Shown here: positions 29,428 through 37,435 of the stretch, one piece after another | Layout: the number at the start of each line of letters is the position of its first letter | Position numbering within the stretch: the stretch's first letter is position 1 | Origin: RGIG4079 sp045646905 | Lineage (GTDB): Bacteria > Bacteroidota > Bacteroidia > Bacteroidales > Muribaculaceae | Length of the DNA stretch: 64,000 nucleotides | Direction of reading: 5' to 3' | NCBI GenBank assembly: GCA_045646905.1 | Contig: JAZRLP010000023.1 | Location: forward strand, 23,108 to 87,107 | Program-made: the position numbers and the translations under genes | The notes under the pieces: generated by a model | Told to the model about the DNA's origin: nothing | The model's database searches: none | What the model saw: only the letters and a program-made list of their open reading frames with translations

Positions 29428-29557
29428 CTTTCACTCTGCAAATTTCACATTTGCACCACCCTATTTCGGCTTGGCGATTGATGCAACCATTAGCCATAAA
29501 ATTACTATTAAATAGTTGTTGTATTGAAAAATAGTTACTATCTTTGTACTGCAACGA
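29428..29557. repeat. Promoter-bearing direct repeat, copy A
   Basis: About 130 bp repeated at 30531-30657; 29438-29486 is identical over 49 bp to 30541-30589 and the rest is clearly alignable. It contains the inverted repeat GCAAAT-ttcac-ATTTGC (29438-29454) and, near its right end, an intact promoter. Lies directly after the GT2 stop. Confidence 0.8.
29515..29546 (+). promoter_or_regulatory. Promoter inside repeat copy A
   Basis: GTTG (29515-29518), 20-bp spacer, TATCTTTG (29539-29546, exact -7). In copy B three bases are missing here, giving TATCTTAC, so only copy A keeps a consensus box. Confidence 0.5.
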
Positions 29558-29624
29558 TGAAAGTGTGCTAGACCTTTCTTGTGTGCTTTTTTTTAAGTTG
29601 TGGTCCCAATTTTTGGGACTTTTT
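29553..29624 (+). ncRNA. Candidate short transcript ending at a strong terminator
   Basis: From the copy A promoter a transcript of about 70 nt would reach GTCCCAA-ttt-TTGGGAC (29603-29619) followed by TTTTT. It contains two direct GTGTGC motifs (at about 29565 and 29581) and no convincing ORF. It may be a small RNA or an attenuated leader of the 162-aa gene downstream. The terminator is clear; the RNA status is inference. Confidence 0.4.
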
Positions 29625-29683
29625 ATTTATTTACAATTTCAATTATTTCATAGTTGCCTTTATTTATATTTAGACTTTACACC

Positions 29684-30172
29684 ATGAATTGTTTAATTGT
29701 TTTGTTTAAACCAGGCGTCCACTTTAGTTGCATTAAAGAGATAAAAGACATATTAGAGCTAAATCTACCCAAATATTCATATGAATTAGATGATTGGTCT
29801 TCCATTGACATAGATCAATGCCCTTTCCCAGCAAGCATAGAGGATCCATTTTTTCAATTGGAATCTGACGTTAAAAAATTTCTTCATATACCCATCTATC
29901 TACGCAACGCGTGGTTATACGAAGACGATTTTTATATACGATTTAAAGAATTTGTAGGAGAAATATGCACTGCACTTAAATCCGACGAATGGTGGTACAC
30001 TTCAGAAATGCAATGCGACCACTATGAAGAATTCACCATTGAAGAAATTGAGGCCGCTCTCAAAGAAGAAGAACATACCGTTGAGCATGCCATAGAAAGA
30101 CTTGGAGGAAGTTTTAAAGCCACCCAGCTATGGTTTGAACACGACACAATAAAACACACTTTACTGCATTAA
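29684..30172 (+). CDS. Hypothetical protein (162 aa)
   Basis: Not recognised. Starts at the ATG at 29684 (an upstream TTG is less likely). Soluble and acidic, with aromatic and charged segments such as FKEFVGEICTALKSDEWW and a Glu-rich helix EEIEAALKEEEHTVEHA; no signal peptide or membrane span. It stands alone in the accessory patch behind the copy A promoter and terminator. Acidic single-domain proteins in such patches are often immunity proteins, but nothing here proves that. Confidence 0.6.
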   Translation: MNCLIVLFKPGVHFSCIKEIKDILELNLPKYSYELDDWSSIDIDQCPFPASIEDPFFQLESDVKKFLHIPIYLRNAWLYEDDFYIRFKEFVGEICTALKSDEWWYTSEMQCDHYEEFTIEEIEAALKEEEHTVEHAIERLGGSFKATQLWFEHDTIKHTLLH

Positions 30173-30364
30173 TACGCATGACCAAGACTTAACAATCTCA
30201 AATATTCCTACAAATAAAATTAAAGGCAATTTTATTATAAATAAGCAACGTATTTAACTTCTTTACAATACTACCAGCAATGGAAATCGCCGCTCCTTTG
30301 AAACGCTCACGACTCCTTTATTTTTATCCCCGTTCCACTTCAACAATCCATTAAAAATTATTAC

Positions 30365-30496
30365 TGTCCGATAAACTGTTTACTTTTGCTCTTGGTTATA
30401 AAGTTTGTTGCAAAACCAAAATAACCACAAAGGGTTGAATCCTGCAAATGGAATCAGCCCTAATTTTTTATTCTATCAAAAAAGTTTTATCGGACA
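30365..30496. mobile_element. MITE-like element with terminal inverted repeats
   Basis: 132 bp bounded by TGTCCGATAAAC (30365-30376) and GTTTTATCGGACA (30484-30496), imperfect inverted repeats with one extra base on the right. The interior encodes no protein. It holds a stem (AGGG...CCCT at about 30437-30467) followed by a T-run, resembling an internal terminator. Size and ends fit a miniature inverted-repeat element or IS remnant; a clear target duplication was not seen. The 30173-30364 stretch before it shows nothing recognisable. Confidence 0.5.
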
Positions 30497-30530
30497 CTAA
30501 TATTAAAAAATCAGGCAACCACAACAACAA

Positions 30531-30657
30531 CTTTTACTCAGCAAATTTCACATTTGCACCACCCTATTTCGGCTTGGCGATTGATGCAATTATTAACCAT
30601 AAAATTGCTATTAAATAGATACTATCGTGAAATATAGTTGCTATCTTACTGCGACTA
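30531..30657. repeat. Promoter-bearing direct repeat, copy B
   Basis: Second copy of the 29428-29557 element, 35 bp to the right of the MITE-like element. It keeps the GCAAAT/ATTTGC inverted repeat but has lost three bases in the -7 box (TATCTTAC), so its promoter is probably weak. Confidence 0.8.
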
Positions 30658-30660
30658 GTA

Positions 30661-30722
30661 TCTTTTTGGGTCGCCCCAAAAAGAGTGGCATAAGCCTCTC
30701 TCGTTAGAAACTTATGCTTTTT
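30661..30722 (+). ncRNA. Two-hairpin structured segment with terminator after copy B
   Basis: Hairpin 1 is a perfect 10-bp stem, TCTTTTTGGG (30661-30670) with CCCAAAAAGA (30675-30684). Hairpin 2 pairs GCATAAG (30688-30694) with CTTATGC (30711-30717) and ends in TTTTT. Placed after copy B just as the terminator at 29603-29624 follows copy A. Candidate small structured RNA or leader; no ORF. Confidence 0.35.
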
Positions 30723-30783
30723 GCCTAGTTAGGAAACTACGGCTCCTTTATTTTTTTTGTAATTAGATAATTGACCTACCCTG

Positions 30784-31614
30784 CTATATACTAGCCATCC
30801 CCTCGTGGCTACCTGTAATATCGCTAAAGTCATCGAAGACAACATCTATAAAATCGTCTTCTTCTAAAGAAATCTCATTTTTAAAGAATGATGCAAACGA
30901 AACATGTTTTGCATGTTTTTCCCATTCATCAATATCTAATTCAGTATTACATGATTTATAATCTTTAAGATATTGGTAAGTGCTAATATATTCTTTTAGC
31001 GAATTTGATGAAAAATGTAAATTGTCTAATATAAACTCTCCCGAACATTGGTCTGCGCAAATTATCACTTCATTACAGCCAAACATTTGTGCATGATTAT
31101 ATATCCTCATGCGATAATCACGCAACCACTTAACACCTTGGGCATCATTGTTATGAAATGTATTTTCTAGCCAAAACCATCTTGCAGATTCTAATCTTAA
31201 ATGTATATTTTCTTTGTAAATTAAGAGGTCTTCAGATTCACCTATTACTTCATATAAAGCATAAGGGGGCCCTTCTATATCGTCAAGAAGCATCTCTCCT
31301 GCACAGTTTTTGGTTGCAGCGATACGTATATTATCTATCCCTACTGTATTCAATATTTGATGGGCTTGATATTCGTGAATTATCATTGTCAGATATTCAT
31401 TGGAGCTATCGATATTGAGCACTTCAATATCAACGAAACGGGATTCATCATTAGAGTAATTTACGATATTATTATCCACATCATACTCGTACATTTTTAT
31501 ATAGCCGAGTTTGATGTTACGATTCATCCTTTTTGCAACTTCTTTAGCCGTTTCAAATGGGTCATCAACTGGCAAATTATGATTTAACCCAATTTGTGTA
31601 ATGTCCAATCCCAT
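30784..31614 (-). CDS. Hypothetical protein (276 aa)
   Basis: Not recognised. Acidic and soluble, with no signal peptide or membrane span. The N-terminus reads MGLDITQIGLNHNLPVDDPF; the middle is beta-rich (EVLNIDSSNEYLTMIIHEYQ, NEVIICADQCSGEFILDN) and the tail is very acidic (ISLEEDDFIDVVFDDFSDI). It lies downstream of three small membrane ORFs on the same strand, with a 166-bp gap. The AT-rich composition fits the accessory patch. An effector or immunity-type role is possible but unsupported. Confidence 0.65.
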   Translation of the reverse strand: MGLDITQIGLNHNLPVDDPFETAKEVAKRMNRNIKLGYIKMYEYDVDNNIVNYSNDESRFVDIEVLNIDSSNEYLTMIIHEYQAHQILNTVGIDNIRIAATKNCAGEMLLDDIEGPPYALYEVIGESEDLLIYKENIHLRLESARWFWLENTFHNNDAQGVKWLRDYRMRIYNHAQMFGCNEVIICADQCSGEFILDNLHFSSNSLKEYISTYQYLKDYKSCNTELDIDEWEKHAKHVSFASFFKNEISLEEDDFIDVVFDDFSDITGSHEGMASI

Positions 31615-31780
31615 AAGTTTTCTTAGAATTTAGTGTTTGGTTATTGGCAAATTATTAAATCAACACTTTTTAAGCAAATAAATTAAGTATTTACATATGT
31701 ACTGACACAAGAATACCCTGAAGTTTTTTTGTCTCGTAGTTAGACCTTTCTGACTTTATAGTGAATGGGGCGCATTCTGA

Positions 31781-31936
31781 TTAATCTTTATAAAACCACC
31801 AAAACCAATGATTGGCACTCCCTTGATTTTTGCCAAAAAATATTTTGATAACAAAAATTACAAAAAAAATTGGAGCTACAACCATTGAGATTTTAATAAT
31901 TAAAGCTATTATCCAAATTAGAATATTGCTAAACAT
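31781..31936 (-). CDS. Small membrane protein (51 aa)
   Basis: Starts at the ATG at 31936 and ends at TAA 31783-31781. One long hydrophobic segment (about residues 4-34, LIWIIALIIKISMVVAPIFF onward), then FFGKNQGSAN and an aromatic tail HWFWWFYKD. The 60-aa ORF at 32529-32711 has the same plan: hydrophobic stretch, FKGKQSKGN, then PWWVWW. This makes both more credible. Unknown function; possibly a type I toxin-like or small regulatory membrane peptide. It may be co-transcribed with the 78-aa ORF 64 bp upstream. Confidence 0.45.
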   Translation of the reverse strand: MFSNILIWIIALIIKISMVVAPIFFVIFVIKIFFGKNQGSANHWFWWFYKD

Positions 31937-32000
31937 AGTGTTAGAATTAAATTTTTAATGTTAGATGGGTTCATTCAAAAAGATGTGAAGCAATCTATAT

Positions 32001-32237
32001 TTATTTCGCTTTGTTTTTGCTATCGATATTTATGTATATATTTGTGGCGCTTTTACTTTTCATACCTGGTTCCTTTTTGCGAGGGGGAGCAGAATTGTTC
32101 ATCCATTCTATGGGGTTTTCATCAGATTTTATCGCCCAAATAAAGGCTGAAACAATCCAGACCAATAAACCAATAAATATCCCTCCCCAAATAATGTAGG
32201 ATACAATATGCAATAATATATCTTTGAGGATTTCCAT
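32001..32237 (-). CDS. Small membrane protein (78 aa)
   Basis: One or two hydrophobic segments (about residues 8-36, IVSYIIWGGIFIGLLVWIVS) followed by a charged, Lys-rich, proline-containing tail (NNSAPPRKKEPG). The promoter region (GTTG-N19-TATATTTG, 32304-32274) resembles the one in front of the 60-aa ORF. No homology recognised. First of the minus-strand small-ORF series read toward the 276-aa gene. Confidence 0.5.
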   Translation of the reverse strand: MEILKDILLHIVSYIIWGGIFIGLLVWIVSAFIWAIKSDENPIEWMNNSAPPRKKEPGMKSKSATNIYINIDSKNKAK

Positions 32238-32273
32238 ATAACTGGTTTAATGATGTTATAAATAACCTTTTCA

Positions 32274-32304
32274 CAAATATAGTAAAACAATTTAAATTTA
32301 CAAC
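32274..32304 (-). promoter_or_regulatory. Promoter of the 78-aa membrane ORF
   Basis: Minus strand GTTG (32304-32301), 19 bp, TATATTTG (32281-32274), exact -7 match. The flanking AT-rich sequence shares a TACAACTATTT block with the region upstream of the 60-aa ORF. Confidence 0.45.
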
Positions 32305-32532
32305 TATTTTAATTACATTTTCGACATAAGCGCCTTATCCTGTGACGACAACAAAAAAGACAGATTTAACGAAGATTGCGCTTTGATAAGATCAAATTTA
32401 GGAATCGATCCAATAGCATGCAGTTATGAGGAACGGGCAGAGAATTATACCCAGGCCTTATGGCTGGAAAAGTGGAGATTGAAAAATCTAAATGAGATGA
32501 TAGTGAGGATGTTCAGTTCGGAGAGGGGCTAA
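32296..32532 (+). pseudogene. 5'-truncated gene fragment
   Basis: An open frame of about 78 codons without a usable start runs to TAA at 32530-32532. Its translation looks like real protein (residues such as CDDNKKDRFNEDCALI, IDPIACSYEERAENYT, ALWLEKWRLKNLNEMI) and it ends with a complete C-terminus. The N-terminal part of the parent gene is absent. I do not recognise the family. It is most likely the residue of a deleted mobile-element gene. Confidence 0.45.
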
Positions 32533-32711
32533 TGATTGCGGAATGAAGACCACCATACCCACCATGGCATTGTCGTTGAGTTACCTTTTGATTGTTTGCC
32601 TTTGAATGCAGACAGAATAATTTGGATTAACATAATGAATAGACCGATAATGCCCAACGTAATGACTGTACATATACACCAAACTATTAATTGCAAAAGA
32701 ATATCTATCAT
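32529..32711 (-). CDS. Small membrane protein (60 aa)
   Basis: Start taken at the ATG at 32711 (MIDILLQL); the longer frame to 32792 overlaps the promoter. A hydrophobic helix (about residues 4-33), then AFKGKQSKGN and the tryptophan-rich PWWVWW near the C-terminus. Shares plan and motif order with the 51-aa ORF at 31781-31936, so the two look like diverged paralogues. A TAAATTTG -7 box lies 22 bp upstream. The stop overlaps the end of the opposite-strand fragment. Function unknown. Confidence 0.45.
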   Translation of the reverse strand: MIDILLQLIVWCICTVITLGIIGLFIMLIQIILSAFKGKQSKGNSTTMPWWVWWSSFRNH

Positions 32712-32732
32712 ATAGCAAACTATTATATGATA

Positions 32733-32766
32733 CAAATTTAACAAATAATTTTCAGAAAATACAACT
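32733..32766 (-). promoter_or_regulatory. Promoter of the 60-aa membrane ORF
   Basis: TAAATTTG (32740-32733), exact -7 match, with a GTTG (32766-32763) 22 bp further up as a weak -33. Confidence 0.4.
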
Positions 32767-32808
32767 ATTTGATTATATTTTAATAGCAACAATTACACCA
32801 CACATCTA

Positions 32809-32837
32809 CAAAAAAATAAGCTCAACGATTGTTGAGC
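32809..32837 (-). terminator. Terminator of tRNA-Pro
   Basis: GCTCAAC (32820-32826) and GTTGAGC (32831-32837) around GATT, followed on the minus strand by TTATTTTTTT. It closes the tRNA-Pro transcript. Confidence 0.7.
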
Positions 32838-32849
32838 CTATTTTACCAG

Positions 32850-32924
32850 TCGGGGTGAGAAGATTCGAACTTCCGACCACACGCCCCCCAGACGCGTACT
32901 CTAACCTGGCTGAGCTACACCCCG
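32850..32924 (-). tRNA. tRNA-Pro (GGG)
   Basis: Perfect 7-bp acceptor stem (CGGGGTG/CACCCCG), D-stem GCTC/GAGT, anticodon stem CGCGT/GCGTG with loop CTGGGGG (anticodon GGG), and T-arm with GTTCGAATC. The 3' CCA is not encoded. The accessory patch 29.4-32.8 kb lies directly beyond its 3' end, the usual side for integrated elements. Confidence 0.93.
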
Positions 32925-32943
32925 GTTTGCTTTAAAAGCGGTG

Positions 32944-32975
32944 CAAAGGTAGATACTATTTTTTAATCGTGCAAT
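32944..32975 (-). promoter_or_regulatory. Promoter of tRNA-Pro
   Basis: ATTG (32975-32972), 20 bp, TACCTTTG (32951-32944, exact -7), about 20 bp upstream of the tRNA. Confidence 0.55.
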
Positions 32976-33056
32976 AGAGCATCATATTATTTTACATTTT
33001 TTCACTATTCACCCTCATTTTTTATCTCAAAAAAGTCATTTATTGCACTAAAAAAA

Positions 33057-33088
33057 TTTGGTCAAACACCAAAAAATTAGTAACTTTG
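33057..33088 (+). promoter_or_regulatory. Promoter of gyrB
   Basis: TTTG (33057-33060), 20-bp spacer, TAACTTTG (33081-33088): a perfect consensus pair. The leader to the ATG at 33170 is about 75 nt and includes an imperfect hairpin (GGAAGACTC...GAGTCTCC, about 33100-33121). Confidence 0.65.
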
Positions 33089-33169
33089 TTAGCTGAAATG
33101 GAAGACTCTTTAGAGTCTCCATTCCACACACTTTAAAGAAGAAAAACAAACAAATATAGACTCCAATTT

Positions 33170-35101
33170 ATGGCAGAATTAGAAGAGGAATATGGTGCGA
33201 GTAGCATTCAGGTCTTGGAAGGCTTGGAAGCTGTACGCAAACGTCCTGCAATGTACATTGGCGACATCAGCGCCAAAGGGCTTCATCACTTGGTATATGA
33301 AGTAGTCGATAACTCTATCGACGAAGCTCTTGCCGGATTTGCCTGCAATATTGATGTAACCATCAACGAAGACAACTCTATCACAGTAGTTGACAATGGT
33401 CGTGGTATCCCCGTGGGTATGCACGAAAAGGAAAACAAAAGCGCTCTTGAAGTTGTACTCACCGTGCTCCACGCAGGGGGTAAATTTGACAAAGGCTCTT
33501 ACAAAGTATCGGGAGGTCTTCATGGTGTGGGTGTATCGTGTGTTAATGCACTTTCATCCTACCTACGCGCCGAAGTGCGTCGCGAAGGTAAAATCCATGT
33601 CCAAGAGTATGCTTATGGCAAGCCAACAACCGAGTTACGAGTCGTAGGCGAAACCGACCAAACCGGAACTTGCGTAACATTCAAGCCCGATGGTTCAATC
33701 TTCACCGAAACCGTCTATGATTACAGCACTCTTGCCAATCGTCTTCGCGACTTGGCATTCCTTAATGCCGGCATCACATTGACATTGACCGACAAACGCG
33801 TAGTCAACGAAAACGGCGAAGCTAAAAACGAAACATTCTACTCGCAAGATGGTCTTCGCGAGTTTGTAGAATACATCGATGGCAACAAAGAATCGCTCAT
33901 TGGCGATGTTATCCACCTCAACACCGAGCGTCAAGGCATACCTGTTGAAGTAGCATTAACCTACAACAATACATTCAATGAAAATGTGTACTCTTATGTA
34001 AACAATATCAACACCATCGAAGGTGGTACACACTTGACAGGTTTCCGTCGTGGATTAACTGCAACATTGAAGAAATATGCCGAAGACAACAAAATGCTCG
34101 AAAAAATCAAAATCGAGATTGCCAGCGACGACTTCCGTCAAGGTGTAACAGCTGTTGTTTCGGTAAAAGTTATGGAACCTCAATTTGAGGGACAAACCAA
34201 AACAAAACTTGGCAACAACGAGGTTATCGGCGCCGTACAACAAGCCGTAAGCGAAGCCCTTCGCAATTACCTCGAAGAACACCCCAAACAAGCCAAAGCC
34301 ATCGTTGAAAAGGTTATCGTAGCAGCTCAAGCTCGCCACGCAGCCTACAACGCTCGCGCAAAAATCCTTCGCAAATCGCCTCTCAGTGGTGGAGGACTCC
34401 CTGGCAAACTTGCCGATTGCTCATCACGCACAGCCGAAGACTGCGAACTATTCATTGTCGAAGGGGACTCGGCGGGTGGTACAGCAAAACAAGGCCGCGA
34501 CCGCACATTCCAAGCAATTCTCCCATTGCGAGGCAAAATCCTCAATGTGGAAAAAGCTATGGAGCATAAAATATTTGACAACGAAGAAATTGCCAACCTC
34601 TTCCGTGCTATGCGTGTAACCATTGGCACCGAAGAAGATAAAACTCAAGTCAACCTATCACGCCTTGCCTACCATAAGATTATCATCATGACCGATGCCG
34701 ATGTCGATGGTAGCCACATTGCAACATTGTTGATGACATTCTTCTTCCGTCGCATGCGTCCAATTATCGAAAACGGATATCTCTACCTCGCTACTCCTCC
34801 ATTGTATAAATGCTCTCGTGGCAAAGTTGAGGAATATTGCTGGAACGACATCCAAGTGCAACAATTCATTGCTCGCCATGGCGACAAGACCAAGGTTCAA
34901 CGCTACAAAGGTCTTGGTGAAATGAGTGCCGAAGAACTTCGCGACACCACTATGGATCCCGAACAACGCATGTTGAAACAAGTCAATATTAGCGATGCAG
35001 CCGAAGCCGATCGCATATTCTCAATGCTTATGGGCGAAGATGTAGCTCCCCGTCGTGACTTCATTGAAGCAAACGCCAATTACGCCAACATCGACGCATA
35101 A
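33170..35101 (+). CDS. gyrB: DNA gyrase subunit B
   Basis: 643 aa type II topoisomerase ATPase subunit. GHKL ATPase: YEVVDNSIDEA (about 42), DNGRGIPVGMHE (about 76), GGKFDKGSYKVSGGLHGVG (about 103). TOPRIM domain: EGDSAGGTAKQGRDR (about 430) and DADVDGSHI (about 508). The C-terminal QRYKGLGEMSAEEL segment binds GyrA. Length fits GyrB without the proteobacterial insertion. ParE is the alternative, but length and motifs favour GyrB. Ends at a strong terminator. Confidence 0.95.
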   Translation: MAELEEEYGASSIQVLEGLEAVRKRPAMYIGDISAKGLHHLVYEVVDNSIDEALAGFACNIDVTINEDNSITVVDNGRGIPVGMHEKENKSALEVVLTVLHAGGKFDKGSYKVSGGLHGVGVSCVNALSSYLRAEVRREGKIHVQEYAYGKPTTELRVVGETDQTGTCVTFKPDGSIFTETVYDYSTLANRLRDLAFLNAGITLTLTDKRVVNENGEAKNETFYSQDGLREFVEYIDGNKESLIGDVIHLNTERQGIPVEVALTYNNTFNENVYSYVNNINTIEGGTHLTGFRRGLTATLKKYAEDNKMLEKIKIEIASDDFRQGVTAVVSVKVMEPQFEGQTKTKLGNNEVIGAVQQAVSEALRNYLEEHPKQAKAIVEKVIVAAQARHAAYNARAKILRKSPLSGGGLPGKLADCSSRTAEDCELFIVEGDSAGGTAKQGRDRTFQAILPLRGKILNVEKAMEHKIFDNEEIANLFRAMRVTIGTEEDKTQVNLSRLAYHKIIIMTDADVDGSHIATLLMTFFFRRMRPIIENGYLYLATPPLYKCSRGKVEEYCWNDIQVQQFIARHGDKTKVQRYKGLGEMSAEELRDTTMDPEQRMLKQVNISDAAEADRIFSMLMGEDVAPRRDFIEANANYANIDA

Positions 35102-35110
35102 TTCAAATAT

Positions 35111-35142
35111 AAAACGCGCCGCAACTCTTCGGCGCGTTTTTT
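35111..35142 (+). terminator. Terminator of gyrB
   Basis: AAAACGCGCCG (35111-35121) pairs with CGGCGCGTTTT (35130-35140), followed by more T residues. Strong GC-rich Rho-independent terminator. Confidence 0.85.
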
Positions 35143-35170
35143 GTTAATCAACCAAACCAACTAAACAACT

Positions 35171-37408
35171 ATGGCATGTTCATCAAAAAAAAACAGCGCA
35201 GCTCGACTATTGATACTAGTAAAGGATTTTGTCAACCAACAAAAAAACAACACCTTTAACTACAAGCAAGTGTCGCACGCCATTGGCGCATCAACCCCCA
35301 AGCAACAGCGAGCAGTAGCGCTTGCCCTTGCCGAACTGGCTTTTGACGGCGAATTAATCGAAACTTCGCCCGGCAAATACAAAGCTCCCATGCGCACCAA
35401 TTTTGCCACTGGCACATTTGTGCGTCGTAGCAACGGTAAAAACAGCGTAATCACCGATGACGACGGCGAATCAATTTTCGTTGCCGAACGCAATTCAATG
35501 CACGCCCTCAACGGCGACAAGGTAAAAGTTAATATCGCAGCCCATCGCCGTGGAGCCGAGCCCGAAGCCGAGGTCATCGAAATCATTGAAAAGAAAGACC
35601 AGGTATTTATAGGACAACTCAAAGTCGAAAAGCATTATGGATATCTGCTCACCGACTCAAAGTTCCTCGCCGTTGACATCTTCATTCCTAAAGCCAAACT
35701 CAAAAATGGCAAAACAGGAGATAAAGCAATCGTTCGCATCACCCATTGGCCCGAAGACGACAAGAATCCCAAAGGCGAAGTAGTTGACATCCTCGGACGA
35801 CATGGCGAAAACAATGCCGAGATACACGCCATCCTTGCCGAATATGGATTGCCATATAAATACCCCGAAGCAGTTGAACGCGCAGCAAACAAGATTGATG
35901 CAGGCATCACGCCCGAAGTTATAGCATCACGCCTCGACATGAGAGACGCTATTACTTTTACAATCGACCCTCGCGATGCCAAGGACTTTGACGATGCACT
36001 ATCAATCACTCGCCTACCCAATGGCAACTACGAAATAGGTGTTCATATTGCCGATGTAACTCATTATGTAAAATCAGGATCAATCATTGACCGTGAAGCC
36101 GAAAATCGTGCAACATCGGTATATCTCGTCGACCGCGTAGTACCCATGCTACCCGAACATCTATGCAACGGCATTTGCTCTTTGCGCCCCAACGAAGAAA
36201 AACTCGCATTCTCATGCATTTTTGAGATGGACGACAATGCAAAAGTAATAAAACACAAGATTGCACGCACAGTAATAGAAAGCAATCGCCGATTCACCTA
36301 CGAAGAAGCACAAGAAATAATCGAAACAGGATATGGCGAATACTCGCAAGAGATACTCACTCTCGATCGTTTTGCCAAAGTCCTCCGCAAAGAGCGTTAC
36401 GAAAACGGCTCGGTTGAATTCAATCGTTGCGAAGTGCGTTTTGATATTGACGAAACAGGACACCCCATCGGTGTATTCTTCAAAGAATCAAAAGATGCCA
36501 ATAAACTCATCGAAGAGTTTATGCTACTTGCCAACAAGACCGTGGCTCGCGAAATAGGCAGCGTTAGTGGCAAGAAGAAAGCCAAAGCATTTGTATATCG
36601 CATTCACGACGAGCCCGATCCCGAAAAACTATCGGAACTCGCAAAACAATCACGAGCATTTGGCTACAAGATTAAAGATTCAGGCTCGGCACGCGATGTA
36701 AATCGTTCAATCAATCGCATGCTCAGCGAATTAAAAGGGAAAGGCGAAGAAAACTTCCTATCAACTCTTGCCATTCGTTCAATGGCCAAAGCTGTCTATA
36801 CAACTGTCAATGTAGGGCACTACGGACTAGGATTTGAATACTATACCCACTTCACATCACCCATTCGTCGCTACCCCGACATGATGGTACATCGACTTCT
36901 CGACAAGTACCTCAATGGTGGCCGTAGTGTAAATGTGGACAAACTCGAAGACCAATGTAAGCACTCTTCAAGCATGGAGCAACTTGCTGCCAATGCCGAG
37001 CGTGCTTCAATCAAATACAAACAAGTAGAATTCTTGGCCGACCACCTCGGCGAAGTGTTCGAGGGTATTATTTCGGGCGTTACCGAGTGGGGCTTATATG
37101 TAGAACTCGACAGCAACAAATGCGAGGGAATGGTTCCCATTCGCGACCTCACCGACGACTACTACGAATTTGATGAAAAAAACTACAGCATTGTAGGTCG
37201 CCACACCAACACTCGCTATCGTCTTGGCGACAAAATCACAATTCAAGTAGCTCGCGCCAACCTCGACCGCAAACAACTTGACTTTGCCATAGTTGACGAC
37301 CGACATCCTCGTCGCAATGAAGATGCTTTAGGTCGCAAAGTGTCGGTTGCACAAGCAATAAGCAAACCCACCCCCAAAGGTAGGGGCAAAAAAGGCAAAC
37401 GCCGATAA
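35171..37408 (+). CDS. rnr: Ribonuclease R
   Basis: 745 aa RNase II/R family 3'-5' exoribonuclease. N-terminal winged-helix-like region (1-80), cold-shock OB domains (about 80-230), RNB catalytic core with FTIDPRDAKDFDDALSI (metal-binding Asp residues, about 262), GLGFEYYTHFTSPIRRYPDM (about 555), an S1 domain (about 640-725) with GVTEWGLYVEL, and a basic tail (GRGKKGKRR). It degrades structured RNA and takes part in rRNA and tmRNA quality control. folB follows after 27 bp and is probably co-transcribed. Confidence 0.95.
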   Translation: MACSSKKNSAARLLILVKDFVNQQKNNTFNYKQVSHAIGASTPKQQRAVALALAELAFDGELIETSPGKYKAPMRTNFATGTFVRRSNGKNSVITDDDGESIFVAERNSMHALNGDKVKVNIAAHRRGAEPEAEVIEIIEKKDQVFIGQLKVEKHYGYLLTDSKFLAVDIFIPKAKLKNGKTGDKAIVRITHWPEDDKNPKGEVVDILGRHGENNAEIHAILAEYGLPYKYPEAVERAANKIDAGITPEVIASRLDMRDAITFTIDPRDAKDFDDALSITRLPNGNYEIGVHIADVTHYVKSGSIIDREAENRATSVYLVDRVVPMLPEHLCNGICSLRPNEEKLAFSCIFEMDDNAKVIKHKIARTVIESNRRFTYEEAQEIIETGYGEYSQEILTLDRFAKVLRKERYENGSVEFNRCEVRFDIDETGHPIGVFFKESKDANKLIEEFMLLANKTVAREIGSVSGKKKAKAFVYRIHDEPDPEKLSELAKQSRAFGYKIKDSGSARDVNRSINRMLSELKGKGEENFLSTLAIRSMAKAVYTTVNVGHYGLGFEYYTHFTSPIRRYPDMMVHRLLDKYLNGGRSVNVDKLEDQCKHSSSMEQLAANAERASIKYKQVEFLADHLGEVFEGIISGVTEWGLYVELDSNKCEGMVPIRDLTDDYYEFDEKNYSIVGRHTNTRYRLGDKITIQVARANLDRKQLDFAIVDDRHPRRNEDALGRKVSVAQAISKPTPKGRGKKGKRR

Positions 37409-37435
37409 TATATTCATCTTAAAAACGCATTTATT

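Noticed and set aside
30173..30364. Search for a gene or RNA between the 162-aa gene and the MITE-like element
   Set aside because: No open frame, promoter pair or stable hairpin was found; only short similar CTCCTTTATTTTT strings shared with about 30752.
33170..35101. ParE as an alternative for gyrB
   Set aside because: Length, motif spacing and stand-alone context fit GyrB better, although only a phylogeny would settle it fully.
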